Shown here: positions 5,133 through 13,160 of the stretch, in pieces
Position numbering within the stretch: position 1 is the first letter of the stretch
How the letters are laid out: every line of letters begins with the position of its first letter
Origin: Acidobacteriota bacterium
Lineage (GTDB): Bacteria > Acidobacteriota > Blastocatellia > Pyrinomonadales > Pyrinomonadaceae
Direction of reading: 5' to 3'
Length of the DNA stretch: 27,394 nt
Assembly: GCA_023391155.1 (NCBI GenBank)
Contig: JAEWBM010000181.1
Span: 1 to 27,394 of the forward strand
Notes under the pieces: model-generated
The model's database searches: none
What the model saw: only the letters and a program-made list of their open reading frames with translations
Told to the model about the DNA's origin: nothing
Position numbers and translations under genes: made by a program

Positions 5133-7013
5133 ATGTTCGACGAGAGTTTTGATGTGATCGTGATCGGTGCCGGGCACGCGGGCTGTGAAGCCGCGTCCGC
5201 CTCGGCGCGCCTCGGCGCAAATACCGCTCTGGTCACCCTCAACCTTGACCTCATCGGACAGATGTCCTGTAACCCGGCGGTCGGCGGAATAGCGAAAGGA
5301 CACGTCGTCCGCGAGATCGACGCGCTCGGCGGCATAATGGGCCGGGTGATCGACCGTACCGGTATCCAGTTCCGGCTCCTCAACCGTTCCCGCGGCCCGG
5401 CGGTTCAATCTCCTCGAGCCCAGGCAGACCGCAGCCTTTATCGCACCGAGATGCGCCGCGTGCTCGAAGCGACGCCGAACCTCTACTTGCGTCAAGGCGA
5501 AGTTATCGACCTAATTGTTGAGAATAATAAGGTTATCGGCGTCGAAATGCGCGATACTCGCCGCTTTGGCGCAACGGCGGTCATCGTCGCAACAGGCACC
5601 TTTCTCAACGGAACAATTCACACCGGCCGGCAAACATTTTCAGCCGGGCGGGCCGGCGAGCCTGCCTCGATAGCGTTGGCGGAATCGCTAAGGAACCATG
5701 GCTTTCCTGTCGGCCGTCTAAAGACCGGTACACCTCCCCGCCTGGATGGCCGCACGATCGACTGGGACGCGTTCGAACCCCAGCCCCCCGATGACAGGCC
5801 GGTGCCGTTCTCATTCGCAACGGATCAGATCGAACAGCCGCAGATCCAGTGTTTTATCGGTTACACGAGCAACGATGTGCACGACGCCATCCGCGGTAAC
5901 TTGCACCAATCGCCGCTCTATTCCGGAAAGATCACCGGCGTCGGCCCCCGATACTGCCCATCGATCGAGGACAAGGTCGTTAAATTCGCCGGCAAGGACA
6001 GGCACCAATTATTCTTAGAGCCCGAAGGGCACAACACCAACGAGGTCTATTTGAATGGGTTTTCGACCTCGTTGCCCTCCGCCCTTCAGCTTGAGCTCTT
6101 GAGGATGATCCCGGGTTTTGACTCGGTCCAGATCATTCGGCCGGGCTATGCCATCGAGTACGATTTTGTTGATCCACGGGAGCTGATGCCGACAATGGCT
6201 TCGAGCCGCATGGAAGGGCTTTTCCTTGCGGGGCAGATCAACGGGACCACCGGCTACGAAGAGGCCGCATGCCAGGGCCTGCTGGCCGGCATAAATGCCG
6301 CGTTTCACGTCGACGGCCGTAAGCCCTTTATTTTACAACGAGATGAGGCGTATATCGGCGTGCTGGCCGATGACCTTATCCGGCATGGGGTCGATGAGCC
6401 TTACCGTTTATTTACCTCGCGGGCCGAAGCGCGTCTGAAACTCCGGCACGACAATGCTGACCAGCGCCTTTCTCCGCTTGGCCGCGAGGCCGGTTTGGTG
6501 GGCGATACCGATTGGGACCGATTCAACACAAAACGCGACCGGCTCGCCCGACTAAGAAACGCCTTGGACAATACCAGGTTTAAGCGGTCAAGTGTTGAAT
6601 ATGCAGGAGTTAGCCAGTTGCTGGGTGCAGATCTCGGAGACGCGTTCACACTTTCGCAGCTTGCACAGCGGCAGGGCGTTTCCCGCGAACTCGTTCGGCG
6701 CCTCCTGCCATCACAAATTCGCGACGAGGTAAATGAAGGCGATCTCGGGACAGCTTTGGCAGATTCGCTTTACGCCGGCTATATCGATAAGCAGGCAGCG
6801 GCGACCGAACGGACCAATCACCACGATACGCTGAAGATCCCTGAAACCTTTAAGTTCAATAATATCAGCGGTTTATCAAATGAGATGATCGAACGGCTCG
6901 AGCGTGCACGCCCGCAAAATTTTGCCCAGGTTCGCTCGATCGCGGGCCTGACGCCCGCAGCACTTTCGACTGTTCTGGTGCATTTGACCGCTGCTCAGTC
7001 GGCGGATCGATAA
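5133..7013 (+). CDS. mnmG: tRNA uridine-5-carboxymethylaminomethyl modification enzyme MnmG (GidA)
   Basis: With MnmE, this FAD enzyme installs the carboxymethylaminomethyl group on wobble U34 of several tRNAs. It has 626 residues, normal for the family. Visible signatures are the FAD-binding VIGAGHAGCEAA near the N-terminus, the family motif SCNPAVGGIAKGH, GTPPRLDGRTIDW in the middle, YAGYIDKQ, and the C-terminal helical domain with LKIPETFKFNNISGLS. The start at 5133 is preceded by AGAGGA. An upstream in-frame TTG at 5082 would place the terminator hairpin inside the coding region and is rejected. Usual neighbours are mnmE, rsmG, parA and parB; here parA follows directly and rsmG is absent. 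Confidence 0.97.
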   Translation: MFDESFDVIVIGAGHAGCEAASASARLGANTALVTLNLDLIGQMSCNPAVGGIAKGHVVREIDALGGIMGRVIDRTGIQFRLLNRSRGPAVQSPRAQADRSLYRTEMRRVLEATPNLYLRQGEVIDLIVENNKVIGVEMRDTRRFGATAVIVATGTFLNGTIHTGRQTFSAGRAGEPASIALAESLRNHGFPVGRLKTGTPPRLDGRTIDWDAFEPQPPDDRPVPFSFATDQIEQPQIQCFIGYTSNDVHDAIRGNLHQSPLYSGKITGVGPRYCPSIEDKVVKFAGKDRHQLFLEPEGHNTNEVYLNGFSTSLPSALQLELLRMIPGFDSVQIIRPGYAIEYDFVDPRELMPTMASSRMEGLFLAGQINGTTGYEEAACQGLLAGINAAFHVDGRKPFILQRDEAYIGVLADDLIRHGVDEPYRLFTSRAEARLKLRHDNADQRLSPLGREAGLVGDTDWDRFNTKRDRLARLRNALDNTRFKRSSVEYAGVSQLLGADLGDAFTLSQLAQRQGVSRELVRRLLPSQIRDEVNEGDLGTALADSLYAGYIDKQAAATERTNHHDTLKIPETFKFNNISGLSNEMIERLERARPQNFAQVRSIAGLTPAALSTVLVHLTAAQSADR

Positions 7014-7015
7014 AA

Positions 7016-7033
7016 ATGTGGTACGTTCCACAT
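7016..7033. promoter_or_regulatory. parS-like palindrome 1 (one mismatch)
   Basis: ATGTGGTACGTTCCACAT is an 18-base near-palindrome with one mismatched pair. It starts 2 bases after the mnmG stop. It shares the TGT-NNN-ACGT-NNN-ACA frame of parS (canonical TGTTTCACGTGAAACA) but with different inner triplets. Its centre is 26 bases from that of the second copy. Confidence 0.6.
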
Positions 7034-7041
7034 TTCCCGGT

Positions 7042-7059
7042 TTGTGGAACGTTCCACAA
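7042..7059. promoter_or_regulatory. parS-like palindrome 2 (perfect)
   Basis: TTGTGGAACGTTCCACAA is a perfect 18-base palindrome. Its 16-base core agrees with canonical parS at 10 positions: the outer TGT/ACA and the central ACGT. The inner triplet is GGA where canonical parS has TTC. It lies 62 bases before parA, as parS sites often lie close to parAB. A role as the ParA/ParB autoregulatory operator is also possible. Confidence 0.65.
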
Positions 7060-7121
7060 CCGTGCTTGTTCTACTCCTAATGCCGTAAAATAGTCCCAGC
7101 ATATCCGAATTTACTATCACG

Positions 7122-7883
7122 ATGGCAAAGATCATTGCGATCGCAAACCAAAAAGGCGGGGTGGGGAAGACGACCACCGCCATCAACCTTGCCGCCGGCC
7201 TTGCCCTGGCGGGGAAAAAGGTGCTTCTAGTCGACGCCGACCCGCAGGGCAACGCGACCTCTGGAGCCGGCATTGAACGTGTCCCCGGGCGCAGATCTCT
7301 ATACGAGGCGATGATTTCGGGCAATTCGGTCCGGGATTCGGTAATTCCAACCGAGATCGAAAAGCTGTGGGTACTGCCCTCGCACAAAAACCTCGCGGGT
7401 ATCGAGATCGAACTTGCCGAGGACGACGCTCGAGCTAACGTACTCAAAAAGCTGCTCGACTCGATCCGCGAGTTCTTTCACTACATCGTTATTGATTGTC
7501 CTCCATCTCTGGGAATTTTGACCGTAAACGGCCTAACCGCTGCAGATACGCTTCTGGTCCCAATTCAAACCGAATATTTCGCACTCGAAGGCGTCACGGA
7601 GCTGTTCGACACCCTCACCCGGCTTAAGCGAGAACTAAATCCGAACCTTAAGATAGAAGGCTTGCTTCTTACGATGTATGATGAGAGGACGAACCTTTCG
7701 ACGGCTGTCGCAAAGGACCTCAGGGATTTTTACGGGCCGCAGGTGCTGAAAACGGTGATCCCTCGGAACGTTCGCCTCGCCGAGGCGCCGAGCTTCGGCA
7801 AACCGATCTTGCTTTACGACCCCAAGTCGCGCGGGGCTGAGAGCTATTTTCAACTGACAAAGGAGATCTTGTCGCATGGCTAG
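7122..7883 (+). CDS. parA: Chromosome-partitioning ATPase ParA (Soj)
   Basis: A 253-residue Walker-type ParA that moves ParB-parS complexes on the nucleoid. Visible motifs are the deviant Walker A KGGVGKTTTAINLA at the N-terminus, VDADPQGNAT (Walker A') and IDCPPSLG (Walker B), followed by a C-terminal region typical of chromosomal Soj. There is no N-terminal DNA-binding extension, as expected for this type. The start is the first ATG; no clear ribosome-binding site precedes it, and a TAAAAT hexamer at 7086-7091 suggests a short leader. The stop overlaps the parB start by 8 bases, so the two genes are translationally coupled. Confidence 0.97.
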   Translation: MAKIIAIANQKGGVGKTTTAINLAAGLALAGKKVLLVDADPQGNATSGAGIERVPGRRSLYEAMISGNSVRDSVIPTEIEKLWVLPSHKNLAGIEIELAEDDARANVLKKLLDSIREFFHYIVIDCPPSLGILTVNGLTAADTLLVPIQTEYFALEGVTELFDTLTRLKRELNPNLKIEGLLLTMYDERTNLSTAVAKDLRDFYGPQVLKTVIPRNVRLAEAPSFGKPILLYDPKSRGAESYFQLTKEILSHG

Positions 7884-8790
7884 AAAACCATTGGGCCGCG
7901 GGCTAAGCGCACTGCTGGGCGAAGACCCCGTAAAGGGGGCCGAGGTTGACGAGGTTGAAGAGACGGCCTCGGCTGATCGGCCGCCAAAAGCATTGAATCT
8001 TGAAATATCGCGTATTACCGCGAATCCTCATCAGCCACGCAAACGCTTCGACGACAAGGCCCTCGATGAGCTCGCCGCGTCGATCCGCGAGAACGGTGTC
8101 GTGCAGCCCATCCTTGTCCGCCATGTCGGAATGCGTTTTCAGATCGTTGCCGGCGAACGTCGATGGCGAGCGGCTCAACGCGCCGGACTGCACCGGATCC
8201 CGGCGATCGTAAAGCACGTCGAGGACGAAAATATCCTCCAGGTGGCGCTGATCGAAAACATCCAGCGTGAGGAGCTCAACCCCATCGAAGAGGCAATGGC
8301 ATATCGGCAATTGCTCGAAAATTATAGTTTTACTCAGGAGCAGCTTTCCGAGCGGGTCGGAAAAGAGAGAACGCTTATCGCGACCGCCCTGCGGCTCCTT
8401 AAATTGCCCGACGAGATCCAGGCCCTTGTCGCCAACGGCAAGCTCTCCGCGGGGCATGGCCGAGCTCTTTTGCTGAGTGACGACAAGGCGGTTCAGATGC
8501 GGACCGCGCGGGCCGCGATCGAAAAACAGCTATCCGTTCGAGAGACCGAACGCGTTATAAAGCGGGCCGCTCAACCGCCGCAACCTGCTGATAACAAAGG
8601 AGTTACACAAACACGCGATCCTAACGTACGCCTTGCGGAAACCAAGATGATGCGGGCCTTGGGAACCAATGTCCGTATTAAGGCCGGTAAAGGCGGAGCC
8701 GGAAAGATCGAGATCGAATACTATAATTCGACCGATCTTGACCGATTGTTCAACTTACTGACAGACAAAGAAAAGCCCGCGGGAGCTTAA
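7876..8790 (+). CDS. parB: Chromosome-partitioning protein ParB (Spo0J), CTPase DNA clamp
   Basis: A 304-residue ParB. It opens with the ParA-stimulating basic peptide (MARKPLGRGLSALLG). The N-terminal CTP-binding domain follows with GERRWRAA and ENIQREELNPIEEA, then the helix-turn-helix (FTQEQLSERVGKERTLIATALRLLKLP) with KLSAGHGRALL, then the C-terminal dimer domain. In the recognition helix, the stretch that is KSRPHIAN in B. subtilis Spo0J reads KERTLIAT here. The Arg is kept but neighbours differ, which may match the unusual parS-like sites upstream. It overlaps parA and is followed by a T-rich stretch and selD. Confidence 0.96.
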   Translation: MARKPLGRGLSALLGEDPVKGAEVDEVEETASADRPPKALNLEISRITANPHQPRKRFDDKALDELAASIRENGVVQPILVRHVGMRFQIVAGERRWRAAQRAGLHRIPAIVKHVEDENILQVALIENIQREELNPIEEAMAYRQLLENYSFTQEQLSERVGKERTLIATALRLLKLPDEIQALVANGKLSAGHGRALLLSDDKAVQMRTARAAIEKQLSVRETERVIKRAAQPPQPADNKGVTQTRDPNVRLAETKMMRALGTNVRIKAGKGGAGKIEIEYYNSTDLDRLFNLLTDKEKPAGA

Positions 8791-8817
8791 TTTTTTGAAG
8801 GAGGATAAAAACGACCG

Positions 8818-9837
8818 ATGGCAAAACGCCTGACGGAAATGGTCGCGTGCGCGGGTTGAGTGGCTAAACTCGCCCCCGGCGACCTTGCTCAAGTTTTGAG
8901 CAAGCTTCCGTTACAACCTAGCGAAAATGTGATCGTCGGTTTCGATACCTCCGACGACGCGGGAGTTTTTCGCCTTTCGGACGAGCTGGCGCTTGTTCAA
9001 ACCGTCGATTTCTTCACGCCGGTGGCCGATGACCCGGAGGTCTATGGCCGTGTTGCCGCGGTCAATGCTCTTAATGACGTTTACGCCATGGGCGGCCGGC
9101 CGCTGTCTGCGCTATCTGTCGTCTGCTACCCGCAAAAGGGTGACTGGGACGTGCTTGGCGAGATCCTTCTCGGCGGCCAAAAGGCGTTAAATGAAGAAGG
9201 CGTCGTCATCATCGGCGGGCATTCGGTCGATGACCAGGAGATGAAATTCGGCTACGCGGTAACGGGCGTAGTTCATCCAGATCGGGTGATCTCCAATGCC
9301 GGAGCGCAGCCGGGCGACGTCTTGGTGCTGACAAAACCGATCGGGACCGGGGCGATCAACACCGCCGTAAAGAACGGCATTGCATCGGAATCGACTGTTG
9401 CGGCTTGTATCGCCGCAATGACGACCTCGGCAAAAGCCGCGTCCGAAGCGATGGCCGCCGCCGGTGCGAATGCCTGCACAGACATTACCGGCTTCGGCCT
9501 TCTCGGGCACGCTTACGAAATGGCGAAAGCCAGCCGAGTGCAGCTAACTATTGTATCTAAAGAGGTTCCGCTGCTCCCGGACGTCCTGGAACTGGTCGAG
9601 CAGGGAATGCTTACGCGGGGCGACAAGAATAATCGGGTTTACGTGGGCGATACCGTGAGGTTCCAATCGGCGGTCTCGAAAGAGATGCAGAGCGCCCTCT
9701 TCGATCCTCAGACCGCCGGCGGGTTATTGATAAGTTTGCCGGAAGGAAAGGTCGCGGGTCTCCTCGCAACAGTACCCGACGCTTTAGTGATAGGTCGGGT
9801 GACGCGATCCGGAGAGCCCGCGATCGTAGTGGAATAG
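8818..9837 (+). CDS. selD: Selenide, water dikinase SelD, itself a selenoprotein (UGA = Sec14)
   Basis: SelD makes selenophosphate from selenide and ATP for selenocysteine synthesis. The ORF from 8860 lacks the catalytic N-terminus. Reading upstream in frame gives ATG at 8818, then MAKRLTEMVACAG, then TGA at 8857-8859, then VAKLAPGDL. In the family this position is the catalytic Cys or Sec of the CAG[C/U]xxK motif, so the UGA is read as Sec. A 9-base-pair hairpin suited to a bacterial SECIS lies 24 bases downstream. Later motifs are TVDFFTPVADDP, NALNDVYAMGG, GHSVDDQEMKFG, DITGFGLLGHAYEMA and DPQTAGGLL. The total of 339 residues is normal. GGAGG at 8800-8804 is a rather distant ribosome-binding site (13 bases). 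tatA follows after 6 bases. Confidence 0.93.
8857..8859 (+). other. In-frame UGA selenocysteine codon in selD
   Basis: TGA is codon 14 of selD, at the active-site Cys/Sec position (C-A-G-U-V-A-K). The frame stays open to the natural end at 9837, and the protein downstream is fully conserved, so this is recoding rather than a nonsense mutation. Confidence 0.88.
8884..8904 (+). promoter_or_regulatory. Bacterial SECIS-like hairpin in selD
   Basis: CTTGCTCAA (8884-8892) pairs perfectly with TTGAGCAAG (8896-8904) around the triloop GTT. The stem begins 24 bases after the UGA, and the first loop base is G. Both agree with the described bacterial SECIS pattern (upper stem roughly 16-37 bases from the UGA, G among the first two loop bases). 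SelB binding is inferred. Confidence 0.75.
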
Positions 9838-9843
9838 ACCAAC

Positions 9844-10242
9844 GTGCTTGCATTTATTTTCCAATCGATTGGCACACAAGAGCTGATACTCATCGGCATA
9901 ATTGCGCTGATCTTTCTGGGTCCGCGAAAGCTGCCCGAGTACGCCCGCAAGATCGGCAAAGTGATGTCGGACCTGCGGAACACTACGAGCGAATTCCGAA
10001 GCACTTGGGAACGCGAGGTGAATTTCGAAGAAGAATCGAAAGCGTTACAGCTCGAATCGATCGAACGGGAAGCGCGTGAGGAAACTGCTTCGCGTTCCAA
10101 TGAGGCCATTCCCGCGCCGGCCATTCGCTCGGTCAGCGAGGATGAACTGACTGAAGCCAAGGCGAAAGCCGCCGAAACCGCTGCGCTAAACGGCGGCGAA
10201 GCGGATGAGGACGCGGAGCTTGATAAGCGGAATTGGCTCTAG
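9844..10242 (+). CDS. tatA: Twin-arginine translocase subunit TatA/TatB family
   Basis: A 132-residue Tat pore/adaptor subunit. An N-terminal transmembrane helix (about residues 9-25, ELILIGIIALIFL) is followed by the hinge GPRKLPEYARKIGK, the amphipathic helix and a long acidic tail. The GPRKLPE hinge fits TatA, while the long charged second helix with ATSEFR-like spacing (NTTSEFRSTWERE) is more TatB-like. No second TatA/B gene is seen, so it may fill both roles. The start is GTG at 9844, 6 bases after the selD stop, implying co-transcription. Tail residues 60-132 are rich in Glu and Ala and are probably disordered. Confidence 0.88.
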   Translation: MLAFIFQSIGTQELILIGIIALIFLGPRKLPEYARKIGKVMSDLRNTTSEFRSTWEREVNFEEESKALQLESIEREAREETASRSNEAIPAPAIRSVSEDELTEAKAKAAETAALNGGEADEDAELDKRNWL

Positions 10243-10258
10243 CTTTGCCCAGAACTAA

Positions 10259-11335
10259 ATGAGGCCGGATCGGAGTATAGGAGGGTCGCGTTCAGATGGC
10301 GAGATGTCTTTTCTCGACCATCTCGATGAACTGCGCCGCCGGCTCGTAAACTCTGTGGTCATTATAGTTGTGGCCTTTGTCGGATGCTGGTTCGTCGCCG
10401 ACGAGATCTACGATTTTTTAAGTGTACCGATCCGCCAGGCGCTGTCAGAGGCGGAACGCCGCGAACTCCCGGTGGCGGGCCGGACCGGTGAAGAAAAGAT
10501 CCTGCCGATCTCGAGCCTTGCAGAAGGCGACGAGGGCCGTTACGTTTTTGACCGTTCGACAAAGCTGGGGGCAAGCGTCGTTCAGCCCGGCACATCGGTT
10601 CGCGCCGTGGTCCAGCGCGATGCGCAAGGGTTAGCGGGGCTATTCACGAGCGAGCCCATCTTTACCGCCAATGCCGTAATTCCCGCCGGTGTTCGCCTGC
10701 CCGTCGATCTCGCCCCCGATGCGGTAAATGAAGCCGGCGGCGAAGAGCGGATGGTCGTGACGACAGCGGTCGAACCGTTTACGCTCTACGTGACCGTATC
10801 GCTTTACTCGGCCATCGCTGTTGCTATGCCGCTCCTGCTTCTTCAGGTGTGGGGGTTTGTTTCACCCGCGCTTTACCAGCACGAAAAGCGATATGTGACC
10901 CCATTCATCCTCCTGTCCACGATCGCCTTCGTCGCCGGGGCCGCGTTTGCATACTACATTCTTTTTCCACCGGCGGTTCGGTACTTGTTGGGCCTCGGAG
11001 AGGACTTCAGGCTGCTGCTGCGCGCGAGCGATTATTTCGATCTGATCACGCTGATAATGCTGGCAATGGGCATAATCTTTCAAATGCCTGCGGTCGCCTA
11101 TGTGCTTGCACGCATTGGGCTTATAACACCCGGGCTGATGATACGCAGTTGGAAGCTGGCCCTGATCGTGATCTTAATGGTCGCGGCCGTCGTGTCCCCG
11201 ACGGGTGATATCCCCAACTTGATGCTCTTTGCCGCTCCGATGGTGATCCTCTATGTATTCTCGATCTTTATTGCCTGGTTCTTTGGCAAGAAACGCATGA
11301 CCGACCGCGAGGCTGCGGCCGCAGCTAAGAATTAA
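10259..11335 (+). CDS. tatC: Sec-independent translocase TatC with enlarged first periplasmic loop
   Basis: TatC recognises twin-arginine signal peptides at the inner membrane. The cytoplasmic start MSFLDHLDELRRRL, EPFTLYVTVSLYSAIAVAMP with QVWGFVSPALYQHEKR, and the final helices with SPTGDIPNLML are standard. The protein has 358 residues against about 250 usually. The excess, roughly residues 62-166, falls between helix 1 and the conserved EPF and is probably soluble and beta-rich, so it faces the periplasm. The start is uncertain: ATG 10259 has no good ribosome-binding site, while ATG 10304 (MSFLDHLDEL) matches family starts but its AGGAGGG lies 20 bases away. It follows tatA by 16 bases. 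Confidence 0.92.
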   Translation: MRPDRSIGGSRSDGEMSFLDHLDELRRRLVNSVVIIVVAFVGCWFVADEIYDFLSVPIRQALSEAERRELPVAGRTGEEKILPISSLAEGDEGRYVFDRSTKLGASVVQPGTSVRAVVQRDAQGLAGLFTSEPIFTANAVIPAGVRLPVDLAPDAVNEAGGEERMVVTTAVEPFTLYVTVSLYSAIAVAMPLLLLQVWGFVSPALYQHEKRYVTPFILLSTIAFVAGAAFAYYILFPPAVRYLLGLGEDFRLLLRASDYFDLITLIMLAMGIIFQMPAVAYVLARIGLITPGLMIRSWKLALIVILMVAAVVSPTGDIPNLMLFAAPMVILYVFSIFIAWFFGKKRMTDREAAAAAKN

Positions 11336-11372
11336 CTACCGGGATACAACCTCCCATTGGGCTAACTGCATC

Positions 11373-11401
11373 TTGATGATGTAGGTAAAACCGTCTAAAA
11401 T
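11373..11401 (+). promoter_or_regulatory. Sigma-70-type promoter of the GWxTD gene
   Basis: TTGATG (11373-11378) and TAAAAT (11396-11401) are separated by 17 bases. The leader of about 78 bases before the ATG at 11486 is rich in GGGCC/GGCCGG blocks (11420-11467) that can fold in several ways. No T-run makes it a terminator. Confidence 0.45.
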
Positions 11402-11485
11402 TATAGGTTGTTTCTATATTCGGGCCCGGAGCTATTGTCGGGCCGTTCGGCCGGATCAGGCCGGCCCTAAATTGGAGTTGTTCTT

Positions 11486-13102
11486 ATGACACGAATCGAA
11501 GTTGTTCGGCGCACCGTGCTTACTGCCGTGGTCGCTGCCATCGGCGTTTTGCCGATCGCGGCGCAAACGCCCGATGATCCGACGACGCGTACCCGCAACG
11601 TGACGCCCGAGCTTAACAAAGCGTACAAACGCTGGCTGAGCGAGGACGTCGCTTACATTATTACGAAAGAAGAGCGTCGGGCCTTTGAGGCGCTCAAGAC
11701 GGACGAAGAGCGGGAAAATTTCATCGAAAATTTCTGGCGCCGCCGCGACCCCAACCCCGACACCGAAGAGAACGAATACCGCGAAGAGTATTACGAGCGG
11801 ATCGCCTATGCGAACGAACGCTTCACCTCCGGCATTCCGGGATGGAAGACCGACCGCGGCCGGATCTACATCGCGTGGGGCAAACCCGATTCAGTAGAAT
11901 CACGCCCCATGGGCGGCGCTTACGACCGGCCCTCCTGGGAAGGCGGCGGTTCGACCTCGACCTACCCCTTCGAGATCTGGTTCTACCGGCACCTTGACGG
12001 AGTCGGCGATGGTATCGAGATCGAGTTCGTTGATCCGACGGGCACAGGCGAATATCGCATCGCTCGCAACGCACACGAAAAGGACGCCCTGTTGATGATC
12101 CCCGGTGCGGGTATGACACTGGGCGAATCGCTTGGGATCGAGGACCGCGCCGACCGCATTGCAGGCATCGGCCAGAACGACCGGACCTATATGCGGCAGC
12201 AGGATATGCCGTTCAACCGGCTGCAGTTGATCACCGATCTTCAGCGGCCGCCGCAAGTGAAGTTCAGCGATCTTGCCGGTATAGCCGGCGGTGACTCGGG
12301 CGTGCTCGACAACAACCCGCTCAATTTTGACTTGCGGGTCGATTTCTTCCGTCAATCGGCGGATCGCGTGATCGCAACCTTCACGGTACAGACCTCGAAC
12401 TCGGAGGTCCAGTTCCAGGAATCAGGCGGCCTTCAAGCGGCAACGCTTAATATCTATGGCCGGATCACGGCTGTTTCGGGCAAGCGTTCGGGCGTGTTTG
12501 AGGATGTCGTCACGACGCATGCCACGACCGCTGAGTTGGCCGAGATGAAGGATCGCAAATCGGTCTATCAAAAGGCGATCGCACTCACACCGGGAACTTA
12601 CAAGGTCGATGTCGTCGTCCGCGATGTCGGCACGGGTAACCGCGGCATCATCAATCAGGGCTTCAACGTCCCGAAATATGACGACAAATCGCTTTCGACC
12701 TCGTCGCTCGTTCTTGCGTCGACCCTGCGGCCGACGGATGACCGGGACATCGGGGCGGCCTTTGTTATCGGCGGCGCCAAGGTGATACCCAACCTCGAGG
12801 GAACATACCAGCGTGGGCAGGACGTCGGCATTTACATGCAGGTTTACAATGCGGGTATCGACCAAACGACGCTGCGTCCCGCTGTGGATGTTGAATATGT
12901 GCTGATGAAGGACGGCAAGGAAGTGCTTCGCACCCCTGAGGATTGGACCGGGTTAAGCGACTCCGGCCAGCGCCTCACGCTTGCCCGCCTTCTGCCGACG
13001 TACGCTCTCGACAAGGGCGACTATGAGATCCGCGTGATCACAAAAGATAAGGTCGGCGGACAGGTCGTTGAAAACAAGGGCAAGTTCACCATCATCGAAT
13101 AA
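11486..13102 (+). CDS. Secreted GWxTD-domain protein
   Basis: A 538-residue exported protein. The N-terminus (about residues 1-28) is a signal peptide, hydrophobic TVLTAVVAAIGVLPIA with a likely cut after IAAQ. A VRRTVL sequence before the core makes Tat export conceivable. The GWxTD domain fills about residues 45-155: KRWLSEDVAYIIT, FIENFWRRRDPNP and the name-giving IPGWKTDRGRIYIAWGKPD. The rest is predicted beta-rich, with segments like YQKAIALTPGTYKVDVVVRD that resemble Ig-like or extracellular sandwich repeats. The domain is common in Acidobacteriota and has no established biochemical role. GGAG lies 8 bases before the ATG. It is monocistronic with its own promoter and terminator. Confidence 0.88.
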   Translation: MTRIEVVRRTVLTAVVAAIGVLPIAAQTPDDPTTRTRNVTPELNKAYKRWLSEDVAYIITKEERRAFEALKTDEERENFIENFWRRRDPNPDTEENEYREEYYERIAYANERFTSGIPGWKTDRGRIYIAWGKPDSVESRPMGGAYDRPSWEGGGSTSTYPFEIWFYRHLDGVGDGIEIEFVDPTGTGEYRIARNAHEKDALLMIPGAGMTLGESLGIEDRADRIAGIGQNDRTYMRQQDMPFNRLQLITDLQRPPQVKFSDLAGIAGGDSGVLDNNPLNFDLRVDFFRQSADRVIATFTVQTSNSEVQFQESGGLQAATLNIYGRITAVSGKRSGVFEDVVTTHATTAELAEMKDRKSVYQKAIALTPGTYKVDVVVRDVGTGNRGIINQGFNVPKYDDKSLSTSSLVLASTLRPTDDRDIGAAFVIGGAKVIPNLEGTYQRGQDVGIYMQVYNAGIDQTTLRPAVDVEYVLMKDGKEVLRTPEDWTGLSDSGQRLTLARLLPTYALDKGDYEIRVITKDKVGGQVVENKGKFTIIE

Positions 13103-13125
13103 CTGCCGACGCGGCATTTGAAAGT

Positions 13126-13160
13126 ATCGGGGCGACGCATTACGCGTGGCCCCGATTTTA
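13126..13160 (+). terminator. Terminator of the GWxTD gene
   Basis: ATCGGGGC (13126-13133) and GCCCCGAT (13149-13156) form a perfect 8-base-pair stem with a 15-base loop, ending in TTTTATT. It slightly overlaps the stop of the convergent propeller-like gene. Confidence 0.82.

Noticed and set aside
7033..7042. ATTTCCCGG between the palindromes as a Noc-binding-site half
   Set aside because: Only one half matches ATTTCCCGGGAAAT, and no noc gene is present, so it is probably chance.
8818..8859. selD as a pseudogene broken by a nonsense codon
   Set aside because: The UGA is exactly at the family's Cys/Sec site, has a SECIS-like hairpin after it, and all later SelD motifs are intact.
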